Source of the DNA: Gloeomargarita sp. SKYB120
GTDB taxonomy: Bacteria > Cyanobacteriota > Cyanobacteriia > Gloeomargaritales > Gloeomargaritaceae
NCBI GenBank assembly: GCA_025062155.1
Contig: JANXAM010000006.1
Coordinates: forward strand, 1 to 64,000
Direction: 5' to 3'
DNA length: 64,000 nt
Numbering within the stretch: the stretch's first letter is position 1; every line of letters starts with the position of its first letter. A program made the position numbers and the translations under genes. The notes beneath the pieces were generated by a model. The model was not told the origin of the DNA. It was given only the letters and a program-made list of their open reading frames with translations, and ran no database searches. This document shows, piece by piece, positions 34,471-43,714 of the stretch.

Positions 34471-34692
34471 ATGAGCAACCAAAAGCACCCAAGTCAAAAA
34501 GCCTACAAAGGGGCTGACAAGCTTGGTGTCCACTGGAGCTGGCTTAGGGACAGGCGACGCAAAGGGGACTTCATTAAAGGCATCCAGGGCTACTGTTACA
34601 ACGCAGAGCTGTGCGCCCATTGGATTGACGTGGGCGGCGATCCCGTGCTGCACCAGAAGGCGATTGATGAATACTCGGCCACTACTGGCTAA
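34471..34692 (+). CDS. Small DNA-binding-like protein of the decayed tRNA-Gly element
   Basis: 73 aa: KGADKLGVHWSWLRDRRRKG followed by a basic/aromatic tail. The spacing LGV-x3-WLRDR-x-RKGDFIKG recalls the excisionase-like protein of the tRNA-Trp element (LGVSREHLYR, then KLVKGFHYY), suggesting another AlpA/Xis-type winged HTH. AGGGG sits directly against the ATG, which is unusually close. It lies between tRNA-Gly and the primase remnant and is probably left from the same element. Function is inferred. Confidence 0.5.
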   Translation: MSNQKHPSQKAYKGADKLGVHWSWLRDRRRKGDFIKGIQGYCYNAELCAHWIDVGGDPVLHQKAIDEYSATTG

Positions 34693-34793
34693 GTCGCCGC
34701 GCCAGGGGCGTTGCGCCGGCCGCCTAATGAGAAACATGCCCCCCGCCAGCATCCTAAGGGGGCAAACTTACTAAGGAATCAAAAACAACCGAC

Positions 34794-35055
34794 AAGTTAC
34801 ACCCGTCTGGCCCCCACCATCCCTGTCCAGTGTGTGGCCGTGTGAAAGACGGGGATTGCTGCACCACAGATGGTACCCTACTGTTGTGCCATACTTACCG
34901 AGATTTACGGGTTGGGATACCATCCAGGGCCACAACGGGCAATTGTGGAAGTGTGTCGGCATCACGGAAACGGGTGCGGGGTGGGGCCAGTTTATCCCAC
35001 AACCCGAACCTTGGGTGAAACCCTACCGCCCGGTTGGGGAGACGTACTATAGCTA
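34794..35055 (+). pseudogene. 5' remnant of a primase gene related to the tRNA-Trp element
   Basis: Two frames together read HHPCPVCGRVKDGDCCTTDG, LLLCHTYRDLRVG, then after a frameshift TIQGHNGQLWKCVGITETGA and WVKPYRPVGETYY. This parallels HPCPVCGRTKDGDCRITADS to WVKPARPKQETYYQ in the intact primase (about residues 14-92), including the zinc-binding cysteines. It stops exactly where the IS630 left end begins. No Toprim or ATPase part remains. Confidence 0.85.
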
Positions 35056-35905
35056 AGTACAGAATGTTTGACATGGGTGACGGCTGAAATCCCTGAGCTG
35101 CCAGCCCTAATTCCTGTCTGTCCGCGACAAACTGACTGTTTTTAGCTACAGCTAAGCTGACAAAGTTTGACATACAAGACAGACAGCTTCATCCACGAGA
35201 GAACGTAGGTTCCGTTTGGTTAAACTCCACGCATGGTTGACCCACCGTTTTATCAATCGGATTCAAATCAGGTGAATATCTTGGTAACTAAACCAAGCGA
35301 CACCCAGCCGCTTCCACGACCTGTCTCACCGCCGCATGGCTTTCCCAGGACTTATCCTGGTAAAAGATAATAGCCTATCCAAGTAAATGGTTCCATCACA
35401 TGCCCTGATAGGTAAGCCGCCATCATGCTAATTCGTTTTTCGGCGCCCAACTATATTCATCAATATCCCGGTAATCCACGCCAGATTGGTCCATATAGAC
35501 CACCCGCTCTGGCGGTATTCACCATAAGCCCGTCGCTCTTAGAAATACGTTTTTTTGTGGGTATAGCGTATAGCCTATCTTTTTCAGGGCCTTCCAAATC
35601 GTGGCACGGCTGACACCGAAGTGAGCGGCCATCTCCCGCTGAGTCAGGCCGGGGTTGGCATCCACAAACTGCTGAAATTCTTCTAAGTCTTTCAGCTTAT
35701 GACGATGGCCTTTTTGATAGCCTTCCTTGGGGTGAATGTCTCCCGTTTCTGACCCTCGTCTGAGCTAGCGTTGTACCGTTCGATAAGCTGACGTTTAGGA
35801 ACTGACTGACTTCCATGATGGTTTCTACCGCCTTATTGTCTGGGCATTTTCTCACTCCCTAGCAACACGTTCATCATATGACAAACTTAAAAAGCTTGGC
35901 TATAG
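35047..35905 (-). mobile_element. Decayed IS630-family insertion sequence
   Basis: About 859 bp bounded by inverted ends: CTATAGCTAAG...GTTTGACAT at 35047 and, reading inward from 35905, CTATAGCCAAG...GTTTGTCAT. IS630 elements insert at TA, consistent with the TATA at each edge. It lies inside the former primase gene of the tRNA-Gly element, whose sequence is cut at its left end. A diverged solo copy of the same end lies at 33817. Confidence 0.8.
35190..35860 (-). pseudogene. IS630-family transposase pseudogene
   Basis: Reading leftward, broken frames contain the N-terminal HTH region (KDLEEFQQFVDANPGLTQRE, MAAHFGVSRATIWKALKKIG), the DDE-domain segment MDQSGVDYRDIDEYSWAPKN and the late motif LPRYSPDLNPID. 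Stops and shifts separate them (for example a stop just before PRYSPDLNP). The order and motifs are those of cyanobacterial IS630 transposases; the gene is dead. Confidence 0.82.
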
Positions 35906-36025
35906 CATTTTGAACGGGAGAATGACATTGATAGGCTCCCGACTGCCAGCACTCTTTCGCTCTAGCTGGTGTAGGGAATTTGTTCCGCCTCTCTTGCTTA
36001 TCCTAAAATCCCTGTTATCTCCAAG

Positions 36026-37336
36026 TCACTTCATAGAAGTGCCCTCGGGTTTGGCGGCTACTTTTTGGATTAGCTCCATGATCTGTTGATACATCGCCTG
36101 GTCGCCCCGATGCTCAAACAAGGACGCTGCCTTGCGAAAGTCCGCCAGCGCTTCCCGCTTGTTCCCGAGCCGTAGTCGCGCTAGGCCGCGGTTGAGGTAG
36201 GCATCGGCAAAATTGGGGTCGAGACGCAGGGTGCGGTTGTAGTCCTCGATTTCGCCTAGCACGTCGCCCAGGTCAAACCGCGCTGTCGCCCGGTTGTAAT
36301 AGGCCACCGCGTAATCGGGGTTGATGCGAATCGCTTCGGTGTAGTCCTCAATGGCTCCAGCCACATCCCCTAGGTCAAACCGGGCGTTCCCCCGCTTGCT
36401 ATAAACCTCTGCGAGGTTGGGGTCCAGTTCCAAGGCTTTGGTGTAGTCAGCAATCGCCTCTTGCAACCGGTTCAAGCTGTGGTAAGCGAACCCACGATTG
36501 CTGTAGCCCCGCGCGTCGTCAGGATTGAGTTGAATGGCCTTGGTGTAATCCGCCAGCGCACCCTCCTTGTCGCCTATCATAAACCGCGCAATCCCTCGGT
36601 TGTAATAGGCTTCGGCAAAATCAGGGTTAAAGCGAATCGCCTCCGTATAGTCCTCAATTTCCCGCTGCACCTGGCCCAGTTCCCCATAGGCCACCCCCCG
36701 GTTGTAGTAGGCTTCCGCCAGCGTGGGGTTTAAGCGGATAGCCTCGTTGTAATCCCGCAGCGCCTCCTGGATTTGCCCGAGTTCAAAGTAGGCGCTCCCC
36801 CGCTTGTTGTAAGCTTCGGCAAATTCCGGGTTGTACTGCAACGCCTGGTTCAAGTCCGCCAGCGCTGCGGCATATTGTTCTAAACCCAGGTAGGCCACCC
36901 CCCGGTTGTAGTAGGACTTGGCATCTTCGGGTTGCAACGCCAAGGCCGCTGTGTAGTCGGCAATCGCCTGGGTGTAGTTCTTCAGCATCAGGTGGGCAAA
37001 TCCCCGATTGCCGTGGGCCTTGGGGTCGTGGGGGCGCAGTTGAATCGCCTGGGTGTAATCGGCAATCGCCCCTTCGTAATCCCCCACCATGAAGCGGGCA
37101 ATTCCTCGGTTGTAATAGGCCTCGCCGAAGCGGGGGTCAATTTGTAGAGCGCTGGTGTAGTCCTGAATCGCCCGTTCGTAATCCCCCAGCATAAAATGGG
37201 CATACCCCCGGTTGTTAAACGCCTTGGCATCTCCCGGATTGACTTGCAACGCCTGGGTATAGTCTAAAATCGCTCCCTGGTAATCCCCGCGTCGCGCCTT
37301 ATCAAAAGCCCGGATGAAGAAATTTTCGACAATCAT
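36026..37336 (-). CDS. TPR-repeat protein (436 aa)
   Basis: About twelve tetratricopeptide repeats of 34 residues in tandem, each like GDYEGAIADYTQAIQLRPHDPKAHGNRGFAH (shown with variations), ending in a short Lys/Glu tail. TPR arrays bind partner proteins; the target is unknown. No signal peptide or membrane helix at the N-terminus (MIVENFFIRAFDKARRGDYQ). The repeats are very regular at the DNA level too. It is the first intact gene beyond the mobile-DNA region; the 120 bp between the IS630 copy and its end hold nothing clear. Confidence 0.9.
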   Translation of the reverse strand: MIVENFFIRAFDKARRGDYQGAILDYTQALQVNPGDAKAFNNRGYAHFMLGDYERAIQDYTSALQIDPRFGEAYYNRGIARFMVGDYEGAIADYTQAIQLRPHDPKAHGNRGFAHLMLKNYTQAIADYTAALALQPEDAKSYYNRGVAYLGLEQYAAALADLNQALQYNPEFAEAYNKRGSAYFELGQIQEALRDYNEAIRLNPTLAEAYYNRGVAYGELGQVQREIEDYTEAIRFNPDFAEAYYNRGIARFMIGDKEGALADYTKAIQLNPDDARGYSNRGFAYHSLNRLQEAIADYTKALELDPNLAEVYSKRGNARFDLGDVAGAIEDYTEAIRINPDYAVAYYNRATARFDLGDVLGEIEDYNRTLRLDPNFADAYLNRGLARLRLGNKREALADFRKAASLFEHRGDQAMYQQIMELIQKVAAKPEGTSMK

Positions 37337-37551
37337 CGTGGGCAGCCCGGTAAACGATAAGCCCTCGGCGAACCATCAGGGAAGTCGTTTTGACGACAAT
37401 AGGGGAACCAGTCTGGTTCATTTCCATCTTAAATCTCTGGTTTCCCCGGAATGGAACTTTTTCCCTCACTCGCCGTCCACTAGGTTAGTGAAATCATCGA
37501 GATAACGAGATTGAGCTATCAAGAAACCAGTCAGTAAGAGGTGGTGATTCT

Positions 37552-38004
37552 ATGCGTATCCGACTGCCGCTTCTCACCCTTGGGTTACTAGCTCTGTTCG
37601 TGTTGCCGGCCCATGGCGCTGAACCGGAGCACGTGCGCCAACTGCTGCGCACCAACAAATGCACCGACTGCGACCTGCGGGAAGCCGACCTGCAGCGGAT
37701 GGAACTGCGCAACGCCGACTTGGCCGGTTCTGACCTGCGCCGCGCCAACTTGCAGGAGGCCGATTTGAGCGGGGCTAACCTGCGCAACACTGACCTGCGG
37801 GGCGCTAATTTCCGCAACGCCAACCTGCGTTACGCCGACCTGCGGGGCGCGGACATCCGAGGCGCGGATTTTACTGGCGCAAATCTGACGGGCACTGAGC
37901 TGGAAGACAGTATTCGATTCCGGGGATTTATTGACATTCCCGGGCGGGCGATGCTCCGGCAAATGCCGCCCCCAGTGCAACGGCGGCGTTTCCAGCCCTA
38001 CTAA
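37552..38004 (+). CDS. Secreted pentapeptide-repeat protein
   Basis: 150 aa. Signal peptide (MRIRLPLLTLGLLALFVLPAHGA) then a short CTDCDL segment and about sixteen A(D/N)Lxx pentapeptides (for example LREADLQRMELRNADLAGSD), which fold as a right-handed quadrilateral beta helix. A Pro-rich basic tail ends the protein. Common in cyanobacteria, function unknown. Two cysteines in the N-terminal KCTDCD may form a disulfide. GGTGG before the ATG is a weak ribosome-binding site. Confidence 0.88.
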   Translation: MRIRLPLLTLGLLALFVLPAHGAEPEHVRQLLRTNKCTDCDLREADLQRMELRNADLAGSDLRRANLQEADLSGANLRNTDLRGANFRNANLRYADLRGADIRGADFTGANLTGTELEDSIRFRGFIDIPGRAMLRQMPPPVQRRRFQPY

Positions 38005-38067
38005 GCTTAGGCTTGCGACGAACCCCCACCTGTGCGAACATGGACACAGGCCATGCGGGGTTCGACC

Positions 38068-38958
38068 ATGGAACTGCGCGAGCAAATCGGCCAGTACATT
38101 GCTGAAGGAGTGCAGCAAGCGCTGCAGGGAGAAGGCGCAACCGCTCTGGCCGCTTTACGCCAGGCCCTCGCCCTGCAACCTCACCAAGCAGAAACCCATC
38201 TGTTGCAGGCGCTGATTTACACGCAGCAGGAAAAATTCCCGGAAGCCCTGGCCGCCTGTCAACGGGCGCTGTACCTGGATGAGCACTTGACGGAGGCGCT
38301 GGTCTTGCGAGGTTATCTCTACTGCCGAGGCAAAAAAGCAGCGGCGGCGCTAGCGGATTTAGACCGGGTACAAGCGCTCCGTCCTCGTTGGTGGCCGGTT
38401 TACGTCATCCGGGCCTGGGTGCATAGTCGTTTGGAGCGCTGGCAAGACGCGGAACGGGATTTGCAACAGGCCCTGAAGCTGGAGCCGGCAAGCGGGGAAA
38501 TCTGTTACAATTTGGGACTAGTGTATCAGGCGCTGGGACGGAAGGACGCGGCTTTAGAGTATTGGGGCAGAGCGCTGTTGTTGCAGCCAGACTTGACCGA
38601 AGCCCACGCCCAAAGGGCAGCGGTTTACGGGGAGATGAAAGACTACGCTCGCAGCCTGGCAGAGTATGACGAGTGGTTACGCAGCCAGCCGGAGGAACCC
38701 CGCGCCTACTATGGACGTGGTCGTGTGCGAGCTGCTAGCGGAGACCGATGGGGGGCGATTGAGGATTTCAGTCGCGTGTTGGCTCTGAACCCCAACTACG
38801 GAGAAGCTTGGTTGCAACGGGGCTTGGCCTATTCGGTGCTGGGACAAACGGAGGCCGCGTTGGCCGATGCCCGCCAGGCCGCCCAAATTTTTCATCAACA
38901 GGGGAACACCACCGCCTACCATCGCGCCCGGGGGTTGGTGGCCTACTTGCAAAAATGA
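38068..38958 (+). CDS. TPR-repeat protein (296 aa)
   Basis: Seven to eight tetratricopeptide repeats, starting around ATALAALRQALALQPHQAET and ending AALADARQAAQIFHQQGN. No signal peptide. ATG 38068 (MELREQIGQYI) is preferred; GTG 38032 and ATG 38053 are alternatives. Its stop overlaps the rqcH start (ATGA), so the two are translationally coupled. Partner unknown. Confidence 0.88.
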   Translation: MELREQIGQYIAEGVQQALQGEGATALAALRQALALQPHQAETHLLQALIYTQQEKFPEALAACQRALYLDEHLTEALVLRGYLYCRGKKAAAALADLDRVQALRPRWWPVYVIRAWVHSRLERWQDAERDLQQALKLEPASGEICYNLGLVYQALGRKDAALEYWGRALLLQPDLTEAHAQRAAVYGEMKDYARSLAEYDEWLRSQPEEPRAYYGRGRVRAASGDRWGAIEDFSRVLALNPNYGEAWLQRGLAYSVLGQTEAALADARQAAQIFHQQGNTTAYHRARGLVAYLQK

Positions 38959-40730
38959 CCTTACAGCCTTGCGATTTGACCACCCTGGTGGCTGTCTGCC
39001 AGGAGTTGTACCGGGATTGGCTACCGGCTCGCCTGGAACGCGTGATTCAAACTGATAAACACCATCTGTACCTGGGATTGCGCACCCTGGAGCGGCGGGG
39101 GTGGTGGTTGCTCTCGTGGCATCCCCAGGCGGCGCGGTTGCACCGGAGCGATGGTCCCCCTGACCTCCCCGATACGTTCACCTTCAGCCAGCAGCTCTGG
39201 CATCAACTGGGACAGTTGGCCTTGACGGACCTGCGGTTGCTAGACCCCTGGGAGCGGGTGGTGGTCTTGTCCTTTGCGCCGCGCCCGGGTGAGTCTCCCC
39301 ACTGGCACTTGTACCTGGAGGTCATGGGCCGCTATAGCAATGCCATTCTTACGCAGGCTGATGGCACAATCGTCACCTGCGCCCACCAGGTCAGCGCCCA
39401 GGAATCGCGTGTCCGACCTCTGCAAACCGGCGACCGCTACCAGCCGCCGCCGGCCCTGACCCAGACGATTCCCCGCCTGGAGGAACCCTTCGCCCAATGG
39501 CACCAACGGTTAACCGTTCTCCCGCTGCCGTTGCGCCGCGCGCTGTTGGCGAGCTACCGGGGGCTGAGCGGGAAATTAGTGCGGGAAATGGCGGCCCAAC
39601 TAGCCCTTGACCCGGAAACCCCTGTCACGCACCTGACACCCGCCCAGTGGCAGCACCTGTGGGAACTCTGGCAAAGCTGGCTGCGGGCGTTACAGGCTGG
39701 TCAATTCACGCCCGGCTTCACCGACCAGGGCTACACCGTTCTCGGTTGGGGTATCACGCAACCGGTTCCCAACGTCAGCCACCTGTTGCAACAGTATTAC
39801 CACCATCATTTGACACTCCAGGCGCTCCAACATCAACGCCAACATCTCCAGCAAAAACTGCACCAGCAGCAGCAAAAACTCCGGCAAAAACTCCACGTGT
39901 TTCAGGAGAAATTACGGGACATGGCTCAGGCGGAAACCTACCGCCAGCAGGCCGACTTACTCATGGCTCACTTGCATCTCTGGGCACCAGGGATGACCGA
40001 AATCCACGTGCCGGATTTCGCTGCCGATAGGATGGTCACCCTAACCATTCCCCCGGATCAAACTGCCCTGCAGGCTGCCCAGGCCCTGTACAAGCGCTAT
40101 CAAAAACTGAAGCGGGCTGGGGCTGCCGTTGTGCCTCTCCTGGCGGACGTTCAAACTCAATTGGCGTACCTGGAACAAATCGCAACCCAGGTGGAGCAAC
40201 TGGAAGCTGTGGCAACCGAAGACGCCCTGGCGCTCCTGGCCGAAATTTACCAGGAATTGGCGCAGCAGGGCTATGACTGGCAGCCAGCCACCTACCGGCC
40301 ACGCCCGCGACCAACGGCTGTTCCCTTCTTAACCTTCACCAGCCCCGGCGGACATCCCATCTACGTCGGGCGCAACAATCGCCAAAACGAAGCCCTGACC
40401 TTTAGCTACGCCGGCGACTACGACTGGTGGTTCCACGCCCAGGAAATTCCGGGGAGTCATGTGCTGTTGCGACTGCCCGCCGGTGTGCCCCTGGAGGATG
40501 CCGATGTGCAAGCCGCCGCCAATATTGCCGCCTACTACAGCCGCAGCCGCCGGAGCCAGCAGGTGCCCGTGATTTACACCCGCGCCCGTTACGTCCAACG
40601 GCTCAAGGGTTATCCCCCCGGCACGGTCCACTACCGGCACGAACAGGTGGTCTGGGGGTATCCCGACCAAGCGCCCATCGCCCAATCAACGTGGCAACAT
40701 CCCCAGCAGCCCCAGCGCCAGCCACGTTAG
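38955..40730 (+). CDS. rqcH: RqcH (Rqc2/NEMF family) ribosome quality-control factor
   Basis: 591 aa. RqcH binds stalled 50S subunits with peptidyl-tRNA and directs alanine tailing. Order: NFACT-N domain (residues 1-200, with LYLGLRTLERRGWWLL), helix-hairpin-helix region, a Gln/Leu-rich coiled coil (LHQQQQKLRQKLHVFQEKL), then the NFACT-R domain with GHPIYVGRNNRQNEALTF and WWFHAQEIPGSHVLLR. ATG 38955 overlaps the TPR stop. The 3' end overlaps the convergent cobD gene by 45 bp. Confidence 0.93.
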   Translation: MTLQPCDLTTLVAVCQELYRDWLPARLERVIQTDKHHLYLGLRTLERRGWWLLSWHPQAARLHRSDGPPDLPDTFTFSQQLWHQLGQLALTDLRLLDPWERVVVLSFAPRPGESPHWHLYLEVMGRYSNAILTQADGTIVTCAHQVSAQESRVRPLQTGDRYQPPPALTQTIPRLEEPFAQWHQRLTVLPLPLRRALLASYRGLSGKLVREMAAQLALDPETPVTHLTPAQWQHLWELWQSWLRALQAGQFTPGFTDQGYTVLGWGITQPVPNVSHLLQQYYHHHLTLQALQHQRQHLQQKLHQQQQKLRQKLHVFQEKLRDMAQAETYRQQADLLMAHLHLWAPGMTEIHVPDFAADRMVTLTIPPDQTALQAAQALYKRYQKLKRAGAAVVPLLADVQTQLAYLEQIATQVEQLEAVATEDALALLAEIYQELAQQGYDWQPATYRPRPRPTAVPFLTFTSPGGHPIYVGRNNRQNEALTFSYAGDYDWWFHAQEIPGSHVLLRLPAGVPLEDADVQAAANIAAYYSRSRRSQQVPVIYTRARYVQRLKGYPPGTVHYRHEQVVWGYPDQAPIAQSTWQHPQQPQRQPR

Positions 40731-41666
40731 AAAACACCAGCGGTTTAAGGTGAGAGCTTGGTGAACGACTGCGGGTGTGATGGGACGGCCAGGGTCGCCC
40801 AGTTTGGGTTTGACCTTGACCACACCCCGGTACACATTCACCCCGCCCATTTGAACGCCAAGGGCCGCTGCATAGCAGCATTCGCTCCAACCGGCATTGG
40901 GACTTGGGTCGTAGGGAGCATCCCGGCAGCAAACGCGCCAGACGTAGCGGGGTCGGCCCGACAGTAGGGCGATGGTGACCACCACCAACCGGCAGGGCAA
41001 CCAGGTCAGACCATCCTCGAGCCGGGCGCTGGCCCACCCTAGGTGCGTGTAGGGCGGGCTGCGATACCCCACCATCGAGTCCAACGTGCTGACTGCCTTG
41101 TAGGCCAAGGCCCACACCGCCGGTGAGGGACCCACCGCCGCTCCAACCAAGGCGTAAAACAAGGGAGCCATCACCCCATCCGTGGCGTTTTCGGTCACCG
41201 TCTCCAGCACCGCCCGCAGGATTTCCGCTTCAGGCAATTGGGCCGTATCGCGTCCCACGTACTGGCTGAGAGCTTGCCGCGCCTGGGCCAAATCTCCTGC
41301 CTGGAGTGGTTCTAACACTTCCAGTGCCGCCCGCCGTAAACTGCGTCCTGCCAGCGCGCTCGCTACCCAGACCGTTTCCAGCACCACCGCTAGGACTGAA
41401 GAGACCCGGCGGGCGATGAGTAAACACCCTAGCGTCGCCCCGACCGTCAATCCCACCGTTAGCACCACCAGCCCGACCCCGGCGAGCTTTTCCCTCGATG
41501 GCGGCCACTGGCGCGCCCATACCCACTGGCTGTAGCGTTCGATACCCCAGCCCATCACCTGCACCGGATGAAGCCACTGGGGCGGGTCGCCAATGAGATA
41601 GTCCAGCAGCGCTGCGCCTGCCATCACTAGCAGGGACGGTCGCGCCATCCACCCAGCCCAATCCAT
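40686..41666 (-). CDS. cobD: Adenosylcobinamide-phosphate synthase (CbiB/CobD)
   Basis: 326 aa polytopic membrane enzyme attaching aminopropanol (phosphate) to adenosylcobyric acid in B12 synthesis. Family segments: LDYLIGDPPQWLHPVQVMGWGI, SQYVGRDTAQL, VETVTENATDGVMAPLFYAL-like region and STLDSMVGYRSPPY. Cyanobacteria usually make pseudocobalamin. No other cob genes lie here. Confidence 0.93.
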   Translation of the reverse strand: MDWAGWMARPSLLVMAGAALLDYLIGDPPQWLHPVQVMGWGIERYSQWVWARQWPPSREKLAGVGLVVLTVGLTVGATLGCLLIARRVSSVLAVVLETVWVASALAGRSLRRAALEVLEPLQAGDLAQARQALSQYVGRDTAQLPEAEILRAVLETVTENATDGVMAPLFYALVGAAVGPSPAVWALAYKAVSTLDSMVGYRSPPYTHLGWASARLEDGLTWLPCRLVVVTIALLSGRPRYVWRVCCRDAPYDPSPNAGWSECCYAAALGVQMGGVNVYRGVVKVKPKLGDPGRPITPAVVHQALTLNRWCFLTWLALGLLGMLPR

Positions 41667-41767
41667 ACCCCCACCCTAAGCCACAACGGAAAACGAATCA
41701 ACGGTGGCGGGGCGGCTTTTCTGATAAACTCTTAATGAAATGTAAAAAACTCTTTTATCACAGGCGC

Positions 41768-42775
41768 ATGAAGATTTTGGTGGTTGGGGCGACGGGGACG
41801 TTGGGGCGGCAGGTCGTGCGGCGGGCATTGCAGGAGGGACATACGGTGCGCTGTTTAGTGCGCAGTTTGGCAAAGGCGACCTTCTTGCGGGAATGGGGCG
41901 CTGAACTGGTGCCCGGCAATCTCTGGTGGCCTGAAACCCTGGAACCGGCCTTGGCGGGGATGGAGGTCGTCATTGACGCGGCGACGGCGCGACCCACCGA
42001 CGCCATCGGCATTCGGGAAGTGGACTGGCAGGGCAAGGTAAGTCTGATCCAAGCAATGGTGCGCGCGGGCGTCCGACGGCTGCTCTTTTTTTCCATCTTG
42101 GGCTGCGAGCGCTATCCCCAAATTCCCCTGATGAGCGTCAAAGCGGCGACCGAGGCCTTCCTAGCTGAGTCCGGTTTAGATTACACCATCTTGGCCCCGG
42201 CGGGGTTTTACCAGGGGTTAATCGGCCAGTTTGCCATTCCCATCCTGGAGGAGCAAGCCGTGTGGCTAACGGGGACTTCCACAGCGGTAGCCTACATGGA
42301 TGCCCAGGATGTTGCCCGGTTAGCGCTGCGGTGCTTGGACGTCCCGACGACGATTGGGCAAAAACTCCCGGTGGTTGGCCCCCGCGCCTGGACTTCGGAG
42401 GACATCATTGCCCTGTGCGAGCGCCTGAGCGGGAAAACGGCCAAAGTGCTGCGGGTGCCCCTAAGCGTGTTGACCACCACGCGCCAGATTTTGCGGGCAT
42501 TTCAGTGGACCTGGAACATTGCCGACCGCCTGGCCTTTGCCGCCCTGTTGGCCCGAGGGGAAGCCTTGGACGCGGACATGACACCCGTCTATCAACTATT
42601 GGGTCTTTCACCAGCAGAAACCACTCCCCTGGAGAAGTATTTGGCCGAGTACTTCGCCCGAATTTTGCAGAAGTTAAAAGAGCGCAACTACGAACTGGAC
42701 CGGCAAAAGCGGCAGGAGCAGGAGAAACGCCAGCGTCGCCGTCCCTTCAAGGCTTCGGCCAAAACCGGCAGTTGA
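41768..42775 (+). CDS. ycf39: Ycf39-type NAD(P)-binding protein (HCF244-like)
   Basis: 335 aa atypical short-chain dehydrogenase. MKILVVGATGTLGRQVVRRA is the dinucleotide-binding start; the YxxxK catalytic pair is absent, as usual in this family. Ycf39 binds high-light-inducible proteins and helps D1 synthesis and early PSII assembly. A charged C-terminal tail (about 40 residues, rich in Arg/Gln/Lys) extends beyond the core. ATG 41768 is chosen; the frame begins 33 bp upstream without ribosome-binding site. Confidence 0.9.
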   Translation: MKILVVGATGTLGRQVVRRALQEGHTVRCLVRSLAKATFLREWGAELVPGNLWWPETLEPALAGMEVVIDAATARPTDAIGIREVDWQGKVSLIQAMVRAGVRRLLFFSILGCERYPQIPLMSVKAATEAFLAESGLDYTILAPAGFYQGLIGQFAIPILEEQAVWLTGTSTAVAYMDAQDVARLALRCLDVPTTIGQKLPVVGPRAWTSEDIIALCERLSGKTAKVLRVPLSVLTTTRQILRAFQWTWNIADRLAFAALLARGEALDADMTPVYQLLGLSPAETTPLEKYLAEYFARILQKLKERNYELDRQKRQEQEKRQRRRPFKASAKTGS

Positions 42776-42808
42776 CCTATAATCGCAGATTACAGGCAAG
42801 GGGCAGGC

Positions 42809-43714
42809 GTGGGCAAAATCGGCATTATCTACAACGACGGCAAACCGGAGGCCGCACAATTCGCCCAGGAACTGCAGGAGTGGCTCCAGCAACGGGGGCG
42901 ACAGGTGTGCGTGGCTACGGGCGTTGGCGGACTGCTAGGTTACGCCCAGCCGGGGAGTCCCGTGTGCCATACGCCTGTGGAATGGCTGGTGCCGCCGGGC
43001 TTCGACCGGGATGTGGAATTGACGATTGTGCTCGGAGGCGACGGCACTGTGCTGGCTGCCAGCCGCCAATGCGCGCCCTTGGGGATTCCCCTGTTAACCG
43101 TCAACACCGGACACCTAGGGTTTTTGACCGAGATTTACGTGGAGTCGTTGCCGAGCGTCCTGGAGACCGTCTTGAGCGGCGATTACCAGGTCGAAGAGCG
43201 CATCACGTTGTTGGTGCAGGTGTGGGAAGGGGATACCCGCATCTGGGAAGCCCTGGCCCTGAATGAGGTGGTGCTGCACCGGGAACCCCTGGCGAAACTC
43301 TGTCACTTTGAGGTGCAGGTGGGATGTCATGCAGTGGTGGACATTCCGGCAGACGGTGTAATCGTCTCAACCCCGACCGGTTCGACAGCCTACGCCCTGT
43401 CGGCGGGGGGACCCGTCCTAGCGCCCGGTGTGGCGGCGTTGTTGTTGATTCCTATCTGTCCCCATTCCCTGGCATCGCGAGCGCTGGTGTTTAACGACCG
43501 GGAGACGGTCCACATCTGGGCTGCCAACGCATCCCGCCTGGTGCTAGTGGCCGATGGCAACGCTGGGTGTTACGTCCAGCCGGGGTATCATGTGACCATC
43601 CAGCGGTCTCCGTACATGGCCCGGTTTGTGCGGCTGCGTCCCCCTGAGTTTTTCCATGTCTTACGGCAGAAGCTGGGTTGGGGGTTGCCCCACCAAGCCA
43701 AACCCAAAGGCTAG
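42809..43714 (+). CDS. nadK: NAD kinase
   Basis: 301 aa, phosphorylates NAD to NADP. Diagnostic motifs: [13 protein letters not shown] (GGDG), [10 protein letters not shown] and the substrate loop [24 protein letters not shown] start at 42809 gives the usual N-terminus GKIGIIYND. It follows ycf39 by 33 bp and its end overlaps the convergent purB by 4 bp. Many cyanobacteria have two NAD kinases; which group this belongs to needs alignment. Confidence 0.96.
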   Translation: MGKIGIIYNDGKPEAAQFAQELQEWLQQRGRQVCVATGVGGLLGYAQPGSPVCHTPVEWLVPPGFDRDVELTIVLGGDGTVLAASRQCAPLGIPLLTVNTGHLGFLTEIYVESLPSVLETVLSGDYQVEERITLLVQVWEGDTRIWEALALNEVVLHREPLAKLCHFEVQVGCHAVVDIPADGVIVSTPTGSTAYALSAGGPVLAPGVAALLLIPICPHSLASRALVFNDRETVHIWAANASRLVLVADGNAGCYVQPGYHVTIQRSPYMARFVRLRPPEFFHVLRQKLGWGLPHQAKPKG

